A stretch of 53,890 bases of DNA from Thiogranum sp. (GTDB taxonomy: Bacteria > Pseudomonadota > Gammaproteobacteria > DSM-19610), in contig JAJDOI010000026.1 of assembly GCA_022340245.1 (NCBI GenBank), positions 1 to 53,890 of the forward strand, given 5' to 3'. How positions within the stretch are numbered: the stretch's first letter is position 1; every line of letters begins with the position of its first letter. Shown piece after piece: positions 37,833-47,108 of this stretch. Made by a program: the position numbers and the translations under genes. The notes under the pieces were generated by a model, which saw only the letters and a list, made by a program, of their open reading frames with translations, was not told where the DNA came from and did no database searches.

Positions 37833-38584
37833 TGCTGCTGACCATCGCCAGCCGCGAATTCAGGAACCTGTTCCTGTCACCCCTGGCCTGGGCCATCATG
37901 GCCGTTCTGCAGCTGATCGTGGCCTACCTGTTTCTCACCCAGGTCGACACCTACATGGTGCTGCAACCGCGTCTCGCAGGCATCGAGGGTGCGCCCGGCG
38001 TCACCGATATCGTGGTGGCCCCCCTGCTCCAGACCGTTGGCTTCCTGTTCATGCTCATCGCACCGGCAATCACCATGCGGGTGTTCAGTGACGAAAAGCG
38101 CAACCATACCCTCAGCCTGCTGCTGTCGGCGCCGGTGTCCATGTCGGACATCGTGCTGGGCAAATTTCTCGGCGTTGCGCTGTTTTTCCTGGTATTGCTG
38201 GTGATGCTGGCAGCCATGCCCGCGTCGCTGTACGCCGGTACGACGCTGGACACCGGCAAACTGGCGGCTGGCATGCTGGGCCTTGCGCTCCTGCTTTCCA
38301 GCTTTGCCGCCATCGGCGTGTTCATGTCCTCGCTCACCGAACAGCCGGTCGTCGCCGCCGTCAGCACCTTCGGGCTGCTGCTGTTACTGTGGATCATCGA
38401 CTGGAGCGGCAGCAGCAAGGAAAAAGTCGCCAGCCTGTTCGGTTATCTGTCGCTGCAGGGCCACCTGAGTTCGTTTCTAAAGGGCCTGTTCAGCACCACG
38501 GACGTCGCTTACTACGTCCTGCTGATAGCCCTGTTTCTGATCCTCGCCATTCGCCGCCTGGATCAACAGCGTCTCACAGGATAA
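37832..38584 (+). CDS. ABC transporter permease, GldF-like
   Basis: Permease of 250 residues with six hydrophobic segments and the ABC2-type pattern EFRNLFLSPLAWAIMAVLQ near the N-terminus. The start ATG overlaps the ATPase stop (TGATG), so a coupled heteromeric exporter is expected. Long frames upstream in the same phase lie within the ATPase gene. It ends 3 bases before the next gene. The transported substrate is unknown. Confidence 0.88.
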   Translation: MLLTIASREFRNLFLSPLAWAIMAVLQLIVAYLFLTQVDTYMVLQPRLAGIEGAPGVTDIVVAPLLQTVGFLFMLIAPAITMRVFSDEKRNHTLSLLLSAPVSMSDIVLGKFLGVALFFLVLLVMLAAMPASLYAGTTLDTGKLAAGMLGLALLLSSFAAIGVFMSSLTEQPVVAAVSTFGLLLLLWIIDWSGSSKEKVASLFGYLSLQGHLSSFLKGLFSTTDVAYYVLLIALFLILAIRRLDQQRLTG

Positions 38585-38587
38585 ACC

Positions 38588-39955
38588 ATGCAGGTCACCC
38601 GCCACTCCCGCCGACAGCTGCAGTTGCAGACCTTGCTGTTCGTCGTCGCACTGCTGGTGATGGTGGGGCTGCTGGCGTGGCTGAGCACGCGCTACAGCGT
38701 CGAAGCCGACTGGACGCGCGGCGGTCGCAATACCCTGTCGCTGGAAAGCCGCCAGCTGCTGGACGAAATGCCCGATGCTATCCATATCACTGCGTTCGCT
38801 ACCGACAACGACGTAATACGCGGGCATATTCGCGACCTGGTGGCGCGGTATCAACGTTACAAACCTGGCCTGGACCTGCAATTCGTCAACCCGGATGCAG
38901 AACCCGAACGCATCCGCGACCTGGGCATCACCATGGATGGCGAACTCCTCATCGCCTACCAGGGGCGCAGCGACAAGGTTCAGTCTCTCTCCGAACAAAG
39001 CATCAGCAATGCGCTGTTGCGTATTGCCCGGCAGAAGCAACGCAAGGTCGCGTTTCTCAGCGGCCACGGTGAACGCGACCCGAAGGGGCAGGCCAACCAC
39101 GACCTCGGGCAATTCGGTAAACTGCTGGAACAGAAGGGCATCGAGCTCACCAGTCTGAATCTCGCCGAAACGCCCGTGATCCCGACTGATATCAACCTGC
39201 TGGTCATCGCCGACCCGCGCGTCTCGCTGCTGACCGGCGAAGTCCACCTGTTGAACAACTATGTCGATCAGGGCGGCAACCTGCTGTGGCTCGCCGAACC
39301 CGGCGCCTCCGTGGGCCTCGAACCCCTGGCCGAAAGGCTGGGCGTCGAATTCCTGCCGGGCGTGGTGGTCGATGCCACCACCCAGTTGTTCGGTATAGAG
39401 AACCCTGCCTTCGCCATCATTCCCAGCTATCCGATGCACCCCATTACGCGCGAAATGACCAGCCTGACACTGTTTCCCCAGGCCGCCGCGCTGGAAGTCG
39501 ACTCACCGGAAGACTGGCAGGCCGAGCCGCTGCTGACCACGCTGGACCGTTCCTGGACGGAGATCGGCCCCGTCAGCGGTACCATCAAATTCGACGAAGA
39601 CAGTGACGAGCGCATGGGCCCGCTCGACATCGCCTACGTCTTCACGCGCAGCCGCAAACCGGCACAGGCGGACGACGCGGCCGGCGAACAACGGGTGGTG
39701 GTGGTCGGCGACAGCGATTTTCTCTCCAACGCCTATCTCGGCAATGCCGGGAACGTCAACCTGGGCCTGAACCTGTTCAACTGGCTGAACCACGACGACG
39801 AGTTTATCGCCATCACGGCGCGCACCGCGGGTGACGTCAACCTCGAGCTGAGCAGGTTCGCCCAGGCCGCTATCGCTTTCGGTTTTCTGTTTGGCATCCC
39901 CCTGTTGCTGCTCGGCAGCGGCATAAGCATCTGGTGGCGGCGGCGCAACCGCTAG
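38588..39955 (+). CDS. GldG-like auxiliary protein of ABC exporter
   Basis: Protein of 455 residues with a membrane helix near 13-35 and another near 425-447, which place most of the protein outside the cytoplasm. The central part carries the GldG/ABC-type uncharacterised transport domain (VAFLSGHGERDPKG, LVIADPRVSL, LLWLAEPGASVGLEPLAERLG). It probably acts as the periplasmic partner of the permease before it. The start ATG has only a weak AGGATAAA site. Confidence 0.85.
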   Translation: MQVTRHSRRQLQLQTLLFVVALLVMVGLLAWLSTRYSVEADWTRGGRNTLSLESRQLLDEMPDAIHITAFATDNDVIRGHIRDLVARYQRYKPGLDLQFVNPDAEPERIRDLGITMDGELLIAYQGRSDKVQSLSEQSISNALLRIARQKQRKVAFLSGHGERDPKGQANHDLGQFGKLLEQKGIELTSLNLAETPVIPTDINLLVIADPRVSLLTGEVHLLNNYVDQGGNLLWLAEPGASVGLEPLAERLGVEFLPGVVVDATTQLFGIENPAFAIIPSYPMHPITREMTSLTLFPQAAALEVDSPEDWQAEPLLTTLDRSWTEIGPVSGTIKFDEDSDERMGPLDIAYVFTRSRKPAQADDAAGEQRVVVVGDSDFLSNAYLGNAGNVNLGLNLFNWLNHDDEFIAITARTAGDVNLELSRFAQAAIAFGFLFGIPLLLLGSGISIWWRRRNR

Positions 39956-39968
39956 AGGCCCGGGCCCC

Positions 39969-40826
39969 ATGAAATCACGCTGGATAATGAATCTGCTGCT
40001 GCTGGTGGGCATCGTCGCCCTGGGGCTGGTCGCCAGGTATGAGCCCGGCATCGAGGCGCCCACCGAGACCCAGGCGATCACCACGCTGAGAGTCGACGAC
40101 GTGCACCGTATGCACGTTAACCGGCCGCTGCGCGACGACCTGGTGCTGGTTCGCCGGTCACCGGGAAACTGGATTATTGACCGCCCTGCGCCGCTGCCCG
40201 CCGAGGATTTCAAGATTCGCGCGCTGGCACGGCTGGCCGAGCAGAAACCGGTGCGCAGCTACCCCGCCGCCGACATGGACCTCGCTACGCTGCAACTCAG
40301 CCCACCGTACGCCACGATCTTTTTAAATGACACCCCAGTCGAATTCGGCAACCTCGAACCCATCGACGACTTGCGTTACGTACGCGTCGGTGAGCGCGTT
40401 CACCTGATTCCCGATAACTACCTGCCGTTGATGGAAAGCAGCTTTACCCAGTTCGTGCGTGACCGACTGCTCGACAAGGATGCCCGCGTAGAGGCCATCC
40501 GCCTGCCCGATCTGAGCCTGAGCCGGACGGAGCAGGGCTGGCAGATGGATCCGGACCAGGGCCTCAGCGCCGCGGTGCTGCAGCAGTTCGTCGATATCTG
40601 GCAGGATGCGAGCGCACTCAATGTACAGGCCGCCAACCCGGAACAGTCAGGCGACGCGATCGAAATCAGGCTGAAGGGCAAGGAAACCCCGGTCAGGCTG
40701 CAGATCATCAGCCGCAAACCGGAACTGGTACTGGTCCGACCGGACTACGGCATCCAGTACCGCATGGGCAATCGCAGCGAGGCCATGCTGACACTGGATG
40801 CCGCCAAAGCCGACGTTGAAGACTGA
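39969..40826 (+). CDS. DUF4340 domain protein
   Basis: Protein of 285 residues with an N-terminal membrane helix (WIMNLLLLVGIVALGLV) and a predominantly beta remainder with repeated short motifs (VHRMHVNRP, WIIDRP, EFGNLEPIDDLRYVRVG). DUF4340 proteins regularly follow GldG-like genes, as here, and likely complete the export apparatus from the periplasm. No enzymatic motif is visible. It is separated from the previous gene by 13 bases and from mutM by 14. Confidence 0.83.
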   Translation: MKSRWIMNLLLLVGIVALGLVARYEPGIEAPTETQAITTLRVDDVHRMHVNRPLRDDLVLVRRSPGNWIIDRPAPLPAEDFKIRALARLAEQKPVRSYPAADMDLATLQLSPPYATIFLNDTPVEFGNLEPIDDLRYVRVGERVHLIPDNYLPLMESSFTQFVRDRLLDKDARVEAIRLPDLSLSRTEQGWQMDPDQGLSAAVLQQFVDIWQDASALNVQAANPEQSGDAIEIRLKGKETPVRLQIISRKPELVLVRPDYGIQYRMGNRSEAMLTLDAAKADVED

Positions 40827-40840
40827 CCCCGCAGCCCACT

Positions 40841-41656
40841 GTGCCCGAACTTCCAGAAGTCGAAACCACGCGGCGTGGTATAGAGCCCCATATCTGCGGG
40901 CAACGCATCCAACAACTCATTGTCCGCCAGCGGCAACTGCGCTGGCCGGTGACGCGCCGGCTGGAACAGCACCTGGCCGGCCGGTACATCGAGCGTATTG
41001 AGCGACGCGGCAAATACCTGCTGCTGTCGATCGGCAGCGGCACGCTGATCATTCATCTGGGGATGTCGGGCAGTCTGCGCATTCTGGTCGGCGACGCCTG
41101 CGTCGGCCCGCACGACCACGTTGACCTGCTGCTGGACAATGGCAGCCGCCTGCGCTTTACTGATCCACGCCGCTTCGGCGCCTGGCTGTGGACCGGGAAG
41201 GCCATCGAGCAGCACCCTTTGCTCCGAAATCTGGGCCCCGAGCCGCTCGGCGACAGCTTCGATGGTGCGTATCTGCACCGCGCATCCCGCGGCCGGACAC
41301 TGGCGGTGAAGAGTTTTATTATGAACAGCCACATTGTGGCGGGCGTCGGCAACATCTACGCCAACGAAGCCCTGTTCCGCGCCGGCATCCATCCCGCGAG
41401 AGCCGCGGGGCGCATCAGCCGGCAGCGCTATGAGCAGCTCGCCGGCGACATCAGGCTGGTGCTCGACGACGCTATCGGCCAGGGCGGAACCACCTTACGC
41501 GACTTCGTCGGCGGTCAGGGGGAACCGGGCTATTTCAAGCAGTGGCTGCGGGTCTATGGTCGCGGCGGTGCCCCCTGTCCCCGCTGCAGTGCCCCCATCC
41601 GCGAGAGCCGTATCGGGCAGCGCTCAAGCTTCTACTGCCCTGTCTGCCAACGCTGA
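40841..41656 (+). CDS. mutM: Formamidopyrimidine-DNA glycosylase (Fpg)
   Basis: Bifunctional glycosylase/AP lyase of 271 residues that removes 8-oxoguanine. After the initiator Met is cleaved, the catalytic Pro starts PELPEVETTRRG. A helix-two-turn-helix region lies in VGNIYANEALFRAGIHP, and the C-terminal zinc finger is CPRCSAPI...YCPVCQ. The start is GTG 40841. It follows the ABC module closely in the same direction and is convergent with ggt. Confidence 0.96.
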   Translation: MPELPEVETTRRGIEPHICGQRIQQLIVRQRQLRWPVTRRLEQHLAGRYIERIERRGKYLLLSIGSGTLIIHLGMSGSLRILVGDACVGPHDHVDLLLDNGSRLRFTDPRRFGAWLWTGKAIEQHPLLRNLGPEPLGDSFDGAYLHRASRGRTLAVKSFIMNSHIVAGVGNIYANEALFRAGIHPARAAGRISRQRYEQLAGDIRLVLDDAIGQGGTTLRDFVGGQGEPGYFKQWLRVYGRGGAPCPRCSAPIRESRIGQRSSFYCPVCQR

Positions 41657-41676
41657 CGGACCGCGGGACGGCGCCG

Positions 41677-43388
41677 TCAACGCACCTCGGCGCGGCCGAT
41701 ACCGCGCGGGTCCGACGCCGCCTCGACGCGTTGGCGTGCGTAGTCCCAGTAGATAGCCTGCATATTGCCATAGTCACGGGCAAGCTGTTTCAGCCTGTGT
41801 CCGCGCGCAGCCAGCGCATCCAGGACTTCGTCGCTGAAGGCCTCGGGTTCGTATTCAATAAGGTCCGGCAGGTACTGGTGGTGAAAGCGCGGACGCGCCA
41901 CCCAGGACGCGGGTCCGCGCCCGGCTTCCAGATCAAGGATACCCAGCAGAACCATGGTGATAATACGGCTGCCTCCGGGCGTGCCCAGGATCGCCACACC
42001 ACGTTCACTCTCGACAAAGGTGGGGGTCATGCTGGACAGAGGCCGTTTGCCGGGGGCTATGGCATTGGCTTCGGCGCCAACCAGGCCGTAGGCGTTGGGC
42101 ACGCCCGGCTTGGCAGAGAAATCGTCCATTTCGTCATTCAGCAGGACACCGGTTCCAGGCGCGACAAAGCCCGAGCCGAACGGGTAATTGACACTCAGCG
42201 TCGCCGCAACGCGGTTGCCGTCGCGGTCAAGAATCGAAAAATGGGTTGTGTGGTTGCCCGCCGGCGCGGGCTCAGCGGCCGCCAGCGACGCACTCGGCGT
42301 CGCCCGATCGGGACGAATCGAGGCGCGCAAACCCGCGGCGTACCAGGGGTGAATCAATTCCTGTACGGGTATGCTGACGAAGTCCGGATCTCCCAGGTAT
42401 TGGGCCCGGTCGCGGTAGGCACGGCGCATGGCTTCCACGATCAGGTGCACCTGCGCGGCCTCGTCCAGCCGGGTGAGCGGGTAACCTTCCAGGATGTGCA
42501 GCATGGTGGCCAGCGCGACGCCGCCCGAAGACGGCGGCGCAGCCGACACGATATGCAGATCGCGATAGTCAAAACGGATCGGTTCGCGTTCGACGACCCG
42601 GTAGGCCGCGAGGTCCGCCTTCGTCCAGATCCCGCCGGCTTCGCGCACACCTTGCACCAGCAATGCGCCCACTTTCCCTGCATAGAAGCCGTCCCGGCCT
42701 TGCCCCGCGAGCGCGCGCAACGTGGTCGCAAGGTCCGGCTGCCTGATCACAGTTCCCAGCGGCGGGACTTCATTGCGATGCAGGAAAATCCTCGCCGTCC
42801 CGGCAAAACGCTGCAACACCTGCAGTCGGAAAGCAGCCAGGCGCCGGTAATGTTCATCCACCGCAAAGCCTTGCTCGGCCAGACGGATGGCGGGCGCCAG
42901 CGAGTCTGCCAGCGGCAAGCGGCCGTAGTGCGTTGCAAGGTGCGCCAGCGCCGCGGGTTCACCGGGAATTGCCGCTGCCAGCGGCCCGTCCATGGACAGA
43001 CCAGGGACCACGGCGCCCGACTCGTCCAGGTAGAGGTCGCGGTCGGCGGCCAGTGGTGCCCGCTCGCGCCCGTCGATCATCACTTGCCTGCCATCGCTGG
43101 CACGGTGCAACAGCCAGAACCCGCCGCCACCGATACCCGAACTGTAGGGCTCGACCACCGCCAGCGCGGCGCTCACCGCGATGGCCGCATCGAAAGCGTT
43201 GCCGCCCGCACCCAGAATCGCCTGTCCGGCTTCGGTCGCCAACGGATGGGCGCTGGCGACGGCCTGTGCGGGCGGCTTGACGGGCGCGGCCGCCGACGCG
43301 CTGCGCGCGCCGCCAGACAGCGCGAGCACACACAACAAAAAGGCCCCGAACCGGAGCCTTTTTGCTCTCGGAAAACTGTGCCACGCCA

Positions 43389-43389
<1 letters not shown>
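41677..43389 (-). CDS. ggt: Gamma-glutamyltransferase
   Basis: Ntn-hydrolase precursor of 570 residues that cleaves the gamma-glutamyl bond of glutathione in the periplasm. A signal peptide spans about residues 10-34. The autoproteolytic Thr starts the small subunit in NHTTHFSILDRDGN; the oxyanion SSMTPTF and the GxxGG-type GGSRIITM motif follow. The ATG overlaps the ferredoxin stop by one base. An intrinsic-terminator-like hairpin lies in codons 9-18 (43337-43363). The gshB gene for making the substrate is also in this window but far away. Confidence 0.93.
43337..43363 (-). terminator. Intrinsic-terminator-like hairpin inside the ggt signal-peptide codons
   Basis: Read on the minus strand, the arms pair 12 bases with one mismatch around a GTT loop, with core GGCTCCG/CGGGGCC, and the 3' arm ends in five T followed by GTTGTG. 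It begins about 26 bases after the ferredoxin stop codon and lies wholly in the coding sequence of ggt (residues RAKRLRFGAF). It may end part of the coaD-fdx transcription or regulate ggt. Confidence 0.6.
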
Positions 43390-43670
<281 letters not shown>

Positions 43671-43691
43671 CTATATAAGTGGTTAATAATG

Positions 43692-44180
<489 letters not shown>

Positions 44181-44297
44181 TCAGCTGATTGAAGTTACCT
44201 GCAAGTCGGCGCCCGACGCGTCGCGGCGACACGCCTGTCGGCACCATGGATTTATAGTATCAGGTCCACCAACCCGGCAATAGAGCTGGCTTTTTTG

Positions 44298-44876
44298 TCA
44301 TGCCGACTGGAATCGGTAAAGCCGATAGCTGACTGCCCCCGCCTGTTTCTGTCGATACAATTGCCAACCGGCCGGCAGGTCATCGAGGTCTGCGCCTGAC
44401 GGCGCTTCCACATAGATATAGGCGCCATCTTTCAGGAAGTTACCACGAGCCAACAGGTCTGCAGCCGCGGTCAGCAGGTGGGGCTGTGAAAACGGGGGAT
44501 CGAGAAACACCACGTCGAACGGTCCGCCACACCTGGCGAGACAACTCTGGGCAGCGCCGCCAAGCACTTCCACCTGGTCGGCCACCAGGCGCGCTTTACT
44601 GTCCTGCAGCGCACGTACCACGAGCGGATTCCGCTCATTCATCACCACCCGCGCGGCACCCCGCGAGGCGGCCTCGAAACCCAGCGCGCCGCTGCCGGCA
44701 AACAGATCCAGGCAATACGCCCCCGGCAACACGGGGGCCAGCCAGTTGAACAGCGTCTCGCGTATCCGGTCGGATGTCGGGCGCAAGCCGTCGATATCGG
44801 GGAAACCGAGTTTACGCCCGCGCCACTGGCCGGCAATGATTCTGACCTGATTCGACTTCGCGCCCATAGCCGGCAT
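44298..44876 (-). CDS. rsmD: 16S rRNA (guanine966-N2)-methyltransferase
   Basis: Rossmann-fold methyltransferase of 192 residues from ATG 44876. The N-terminus VRIIAGQWRGRKLGFPD, SAM motif LDLFAGSGALGFEA and catalytic DPPFSQP are diagnostic. It methylates G966 of 16S rRNA. The frame is open to a TTG at 44903, but the family starts near here; ATG 44867 is another candidate. In relatives it lies next to the M16 peptidases; here a lamin-tail gene lies between. Confidence 0.93.
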   Translation of the reverse strand: MPAMGAKSNQVRIIAGQWRGRKLGFPDIDGLRPTSDRIRETLFNWLAPVLPGAYCLDLFAGSGALGFEAASRGAARVVMNERNPLVVRALQDSKARLVADQVEVLGGAAQSCLARCGGPFDVVFLDPPFSQPHLLTAAADLLARGNFLKDGAYIYVEAPSGADLDDLPAGWQLYRQKQAGAVSYRLYRFQSA

Positions 44877-44943
44877 GGTGCGCAGCTGTGATTGCCGGGT
44901 CAACCCGGTGGATTGCCGCGTCCACCGGGCTTTGCCCGCTCTC

Positions 44944-45594
44944 CTACCGTCGTCGCTGCCGGGCTACTGACACCAGTCCCATCAACCCCGAGGCAAACAA
45001 CTCGATACCCGCCGGCAAGGGAACACTGCTTACCAACGGCACACTGCCCGGGGTCGGCGTGTCCAGCACAGTAAAATCGACCGCGTTATTGTCGCTATCG
45101 AGCAGCGGGTTGATGCGGGCAATACTGCTGCCGGCCACCGGATCAGGCGCGGCATCGCCTTCCCCGGCGAAGCTGTCCGTCGCAGCGAAACTGCCGTATC
45201 CCACAGCGTCTATAAGCCCGGCCACATCGCGCAATACCACGGAATCGGGGCCGTTCTGATAATCCACGTCGCCGACCAGATCGGCACCGACGACCGCCGT
45301 GGCACCGCTGCCATCGTTGTCGCCGACAAGGAACACGCCATCCGCCGGGATGACGCCGCTCAGGCCGAGACTGGTATATACAGCGCCGTTGCCGCCGTTG
45401 ACGCCCTCCAGTACCAGCCCGTCCAGGCTTTCACCGGGTGAGCCGTACAACTCGACAAAGGCCAGGCCGGCATCACTGCCGCTGGCATCGTAAAACAGCT
45501 CGGAAATAACCGGTGTCGCGCCCAGGGGCGCACTCGCCAGGGCGAGACCGCACGCCGCGCAAACTGTAGAAAAGACAGTAGAAGGGGGGTTCAT
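44944..45594 (-). CDS. Lamin-tail-domain secreted protein with VPLPA-type C-terminal sorting signal
   Basis: Exported protein of 216 residues. A signal peptide (MNPPSTVFSTVCAACGLALA to GA) is followed by an LTD-like beta domain (VISELFYDASGSDAGLAFVEL, GESLDGLVLEGVNG, DSVVLRD). The C-terminus has the motif VPLPA, a hydrophobic segment (GIELFASGLMGLVSV) and the basic end ARQRRR, the tripartite layout of PEP-CTERM/VPLPA-CTERM exosortase targets. No exosortase is in the window. GGAGG six bases before ATG 45594 sets the start. It is flanked by rsmD and the M16 genes. Confidence 0.75.
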   Translation of the reverse strand: MNPPSTVFSTVCAACGLALASAPLGATPVISELFYDASGSDAGLAFVELYGSPGESLDGLVLEGVNGGNGAVYTSLGLSGVIPADGVFLVGDNDGSGATAVVGADLVGDVDYQNGPDSVVLRDVAGLIDAVGYGSFAATDSFAGEGDAAPDPVAGSSIARINPLLDSDNNAVDFTVLDTPTPGSVPLVSSVPLPAGIELFASGLMGLVSVARQRRR

Positions 45595-45661
45595 AGTATC
45601 CTCCATGAAAAGAATTAACGTCCTTGTCGGCACTTGCCGGAGCGACCCGAAACAGGTGTGT

Positions 45662-45687
45662 GCCGGACCGCAGATTAGCGGTCCGGC
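45662..45687. repeat. Perfect 10-bp inverted repeat upstream of the VPLPA gene
   Basis: GCCGGACCGC (45662-45671) and GCGGTCCGGC (45678-45687) pair perfectly around AGATTA. It has no T-run, so it is more likely an operator or leader structure than a terminator. It lies 67 bases before the lamin-tail gene start on that gene's strand. Confidence 0.55.
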
Positions 45688-45720
45688 GGGGCATTAATCA
45701 GGAGGAAATTTCTGAAAATC

Positions 45721-45762
45721 CTGTAAGCTATTTCTGAATCCGTTGTACGAATTTGCTTACAG
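45721..45762. repeat. Inverted repeat CTGTAAGC / GCTTACAG
   Basis: An 8-base perfect inverted repeat (45721-45728 and 45755-45762) with a 26-base spacer lies in the gap between the M16 stop and the lamin-tail gene. Its significance is unknown; it could be chance or an operator. Confidence 0.35.
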
Positions 45763-45767
45763 CGGGC

Positions 45768-47108
45768 TCAGGAACCCCTATCGGCCGGCTGCTTGCGGCC
45801 GACAATAACCGTTACCATATCGTCGACATCCACGCGGCGGCGAAAGGCATCGCGGATCTGCTCCGCTGTCACCGCCTTGATGTTGTCGGTAAAGGTTGAC
45901 AGGTAATCCAGCGGCAGATCATAGAAGCCGATCATCGCCAGATACTCGGTGATCTTGCTGTTGCTGGAGACCGCGAGGGGGAAGCCACCGATGATGTTGT
46001 TCTTCGACGACGCCAACTCTTTATCTGTCGGCCCCTCCTTGACGAACTTTTTCACCGTGTCGCGCAATACCGCCAGCGCTTCGTCGCGCTTGTCATTTCG
46101 CGTCTGGAAGCCCAGGGTATACGGGCCCTCCCGCTTCATGGGAATGAAATAGCTGTAGGCGCTGTAGGACAAGCCACGCTTTTCACGAATCTCCTCGCTG
46201 ATGCGCGACACCAGACCGCTGCCCCCGAGTACGTGGTTACCGACGTACAGCGGGAAGTAATCCGGATCACCGCGGCGCACGCCCGGCTCACCCATCAGCA
46301 CATTGCTCTGGGTCGACGGATATTCGATGAACTGTGTCCTGGCTTTGTTCAGTGCAGGGACCTTGGGCAGGGGCGGCGCCTTCTCGCCTTCGGGCAAGGC
46401 ATCCACCAGCTGGCCGGCGATCGCCTCGGCCTGCTTGCGGGTGACGTCGCCGACGATCACCACAGTGGCATTGCGTGCGACGTAGTATTGCCGGTAAAAC
46501 GTTTTGAGATCCTTGACGGACAAGGCGGCAACGCTGTCCTCGGTACCGGATGGATTGCCGGCGTAGGGATGCTCGCCATACACGTCGTGGTAAAAGGCAT
46601 TTTCGACAATCGAGTCGGGCTGCTGCTTCTGGTATTCGAGACCGGTCAGGGTGCGCTGCTGTTCGCGCTCGAAGTCGGCCTGCGGGAAATCGGGCCGGGC
46701 GAGCACCTTGCCGAACAGATCCAGCGACGGCTGCAGGAGTTTCTCGTCGCTGAGGCTGCGCAGCGATACCCACGCCATGTCGCGTTCGGAACCCGTGCCC
46801 AACTGCGCTCCACGCTGTTCGAAACCGCCTGCGATGGCATCGGCGTCCATCCCGGCGGCACCCTGATCGAGCAGCGCGCTGGTCAGGCCTGCGACGCCGG
46901 CCCGCTCGCCGTCACGGGCGCTGCCTGCGTCGAAGACGATGCGCACGTCGACAATGGGCAGTTCGTGGGCTGCGACAAACAGCACCTTGGCGCCCTTTTC
47001 CGTTTTCCAGCTCTGGATATCGGGCAAGGCCTGGGCCGCGACAGCGTATGACAGGGCGAAAGCCGCCCACAGGCCGCGCAGGACGGGTGAATTGTGCTTA
47101 GCGAACAT
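45768..47108 (-). CDS. M16 peptidase family, noncatalytic subunit
   Basis: Exported protein of 446 residues with two M16-type halves. A signal peptide is present (about 10-27, ending QA). Where catalytic relatives have HxxEH, this protein reads LTSALLDQG (residues 75-83), so zinc binding is lost. The second half keeps family features such as the SRISEEIREKRGLSYSAYS block. Bacterial M16 proteins often form heterodimers of one catalytic and one R/Y-pair-type subunit, and this one overlaps the catalytic gene by 11 bases. The substrate is unknown. Confidence 0.9.
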   Translation of the reverse strand: MFAKHNSPVLRGLWAAFALSYAVAAQALPDIQSWKTEKGAKVLFVAAHELPIVDVRIVFDAGSARDGERAGVAGLTSALLDQGAAGMDADAIAGGFEQRGAQLGTGSERDMAWVSLRSLSDEKLLQPSLDLFGKVLARPDFPQADFEREQQRTLTGLEYQKQQPDSIVENAFYHDVYGEHPYAGNPSGTEDSVAALSVKDLKTFYRQYYVARNATVVIVGDVTRKQAEAIAGQLVDALPEGEKAPPLPKVPALNKARTQFIEYPSTQSNVLMGEPGVRRGDPDYFPLYVGNHVLGGSGLVSRISEEIREKRGLSYSAYSYFIPMKREGPYTLGFQTRNDKRDEALAVLRDTVKKFVKEGPTDKELASSKNNIIGGFPLAVSSNSKITEYLAMIGFYDLPLDYLSTFTDNIKAVTAEQIRDAFRRRVDVDDMVTVIVGRKQPADRGS

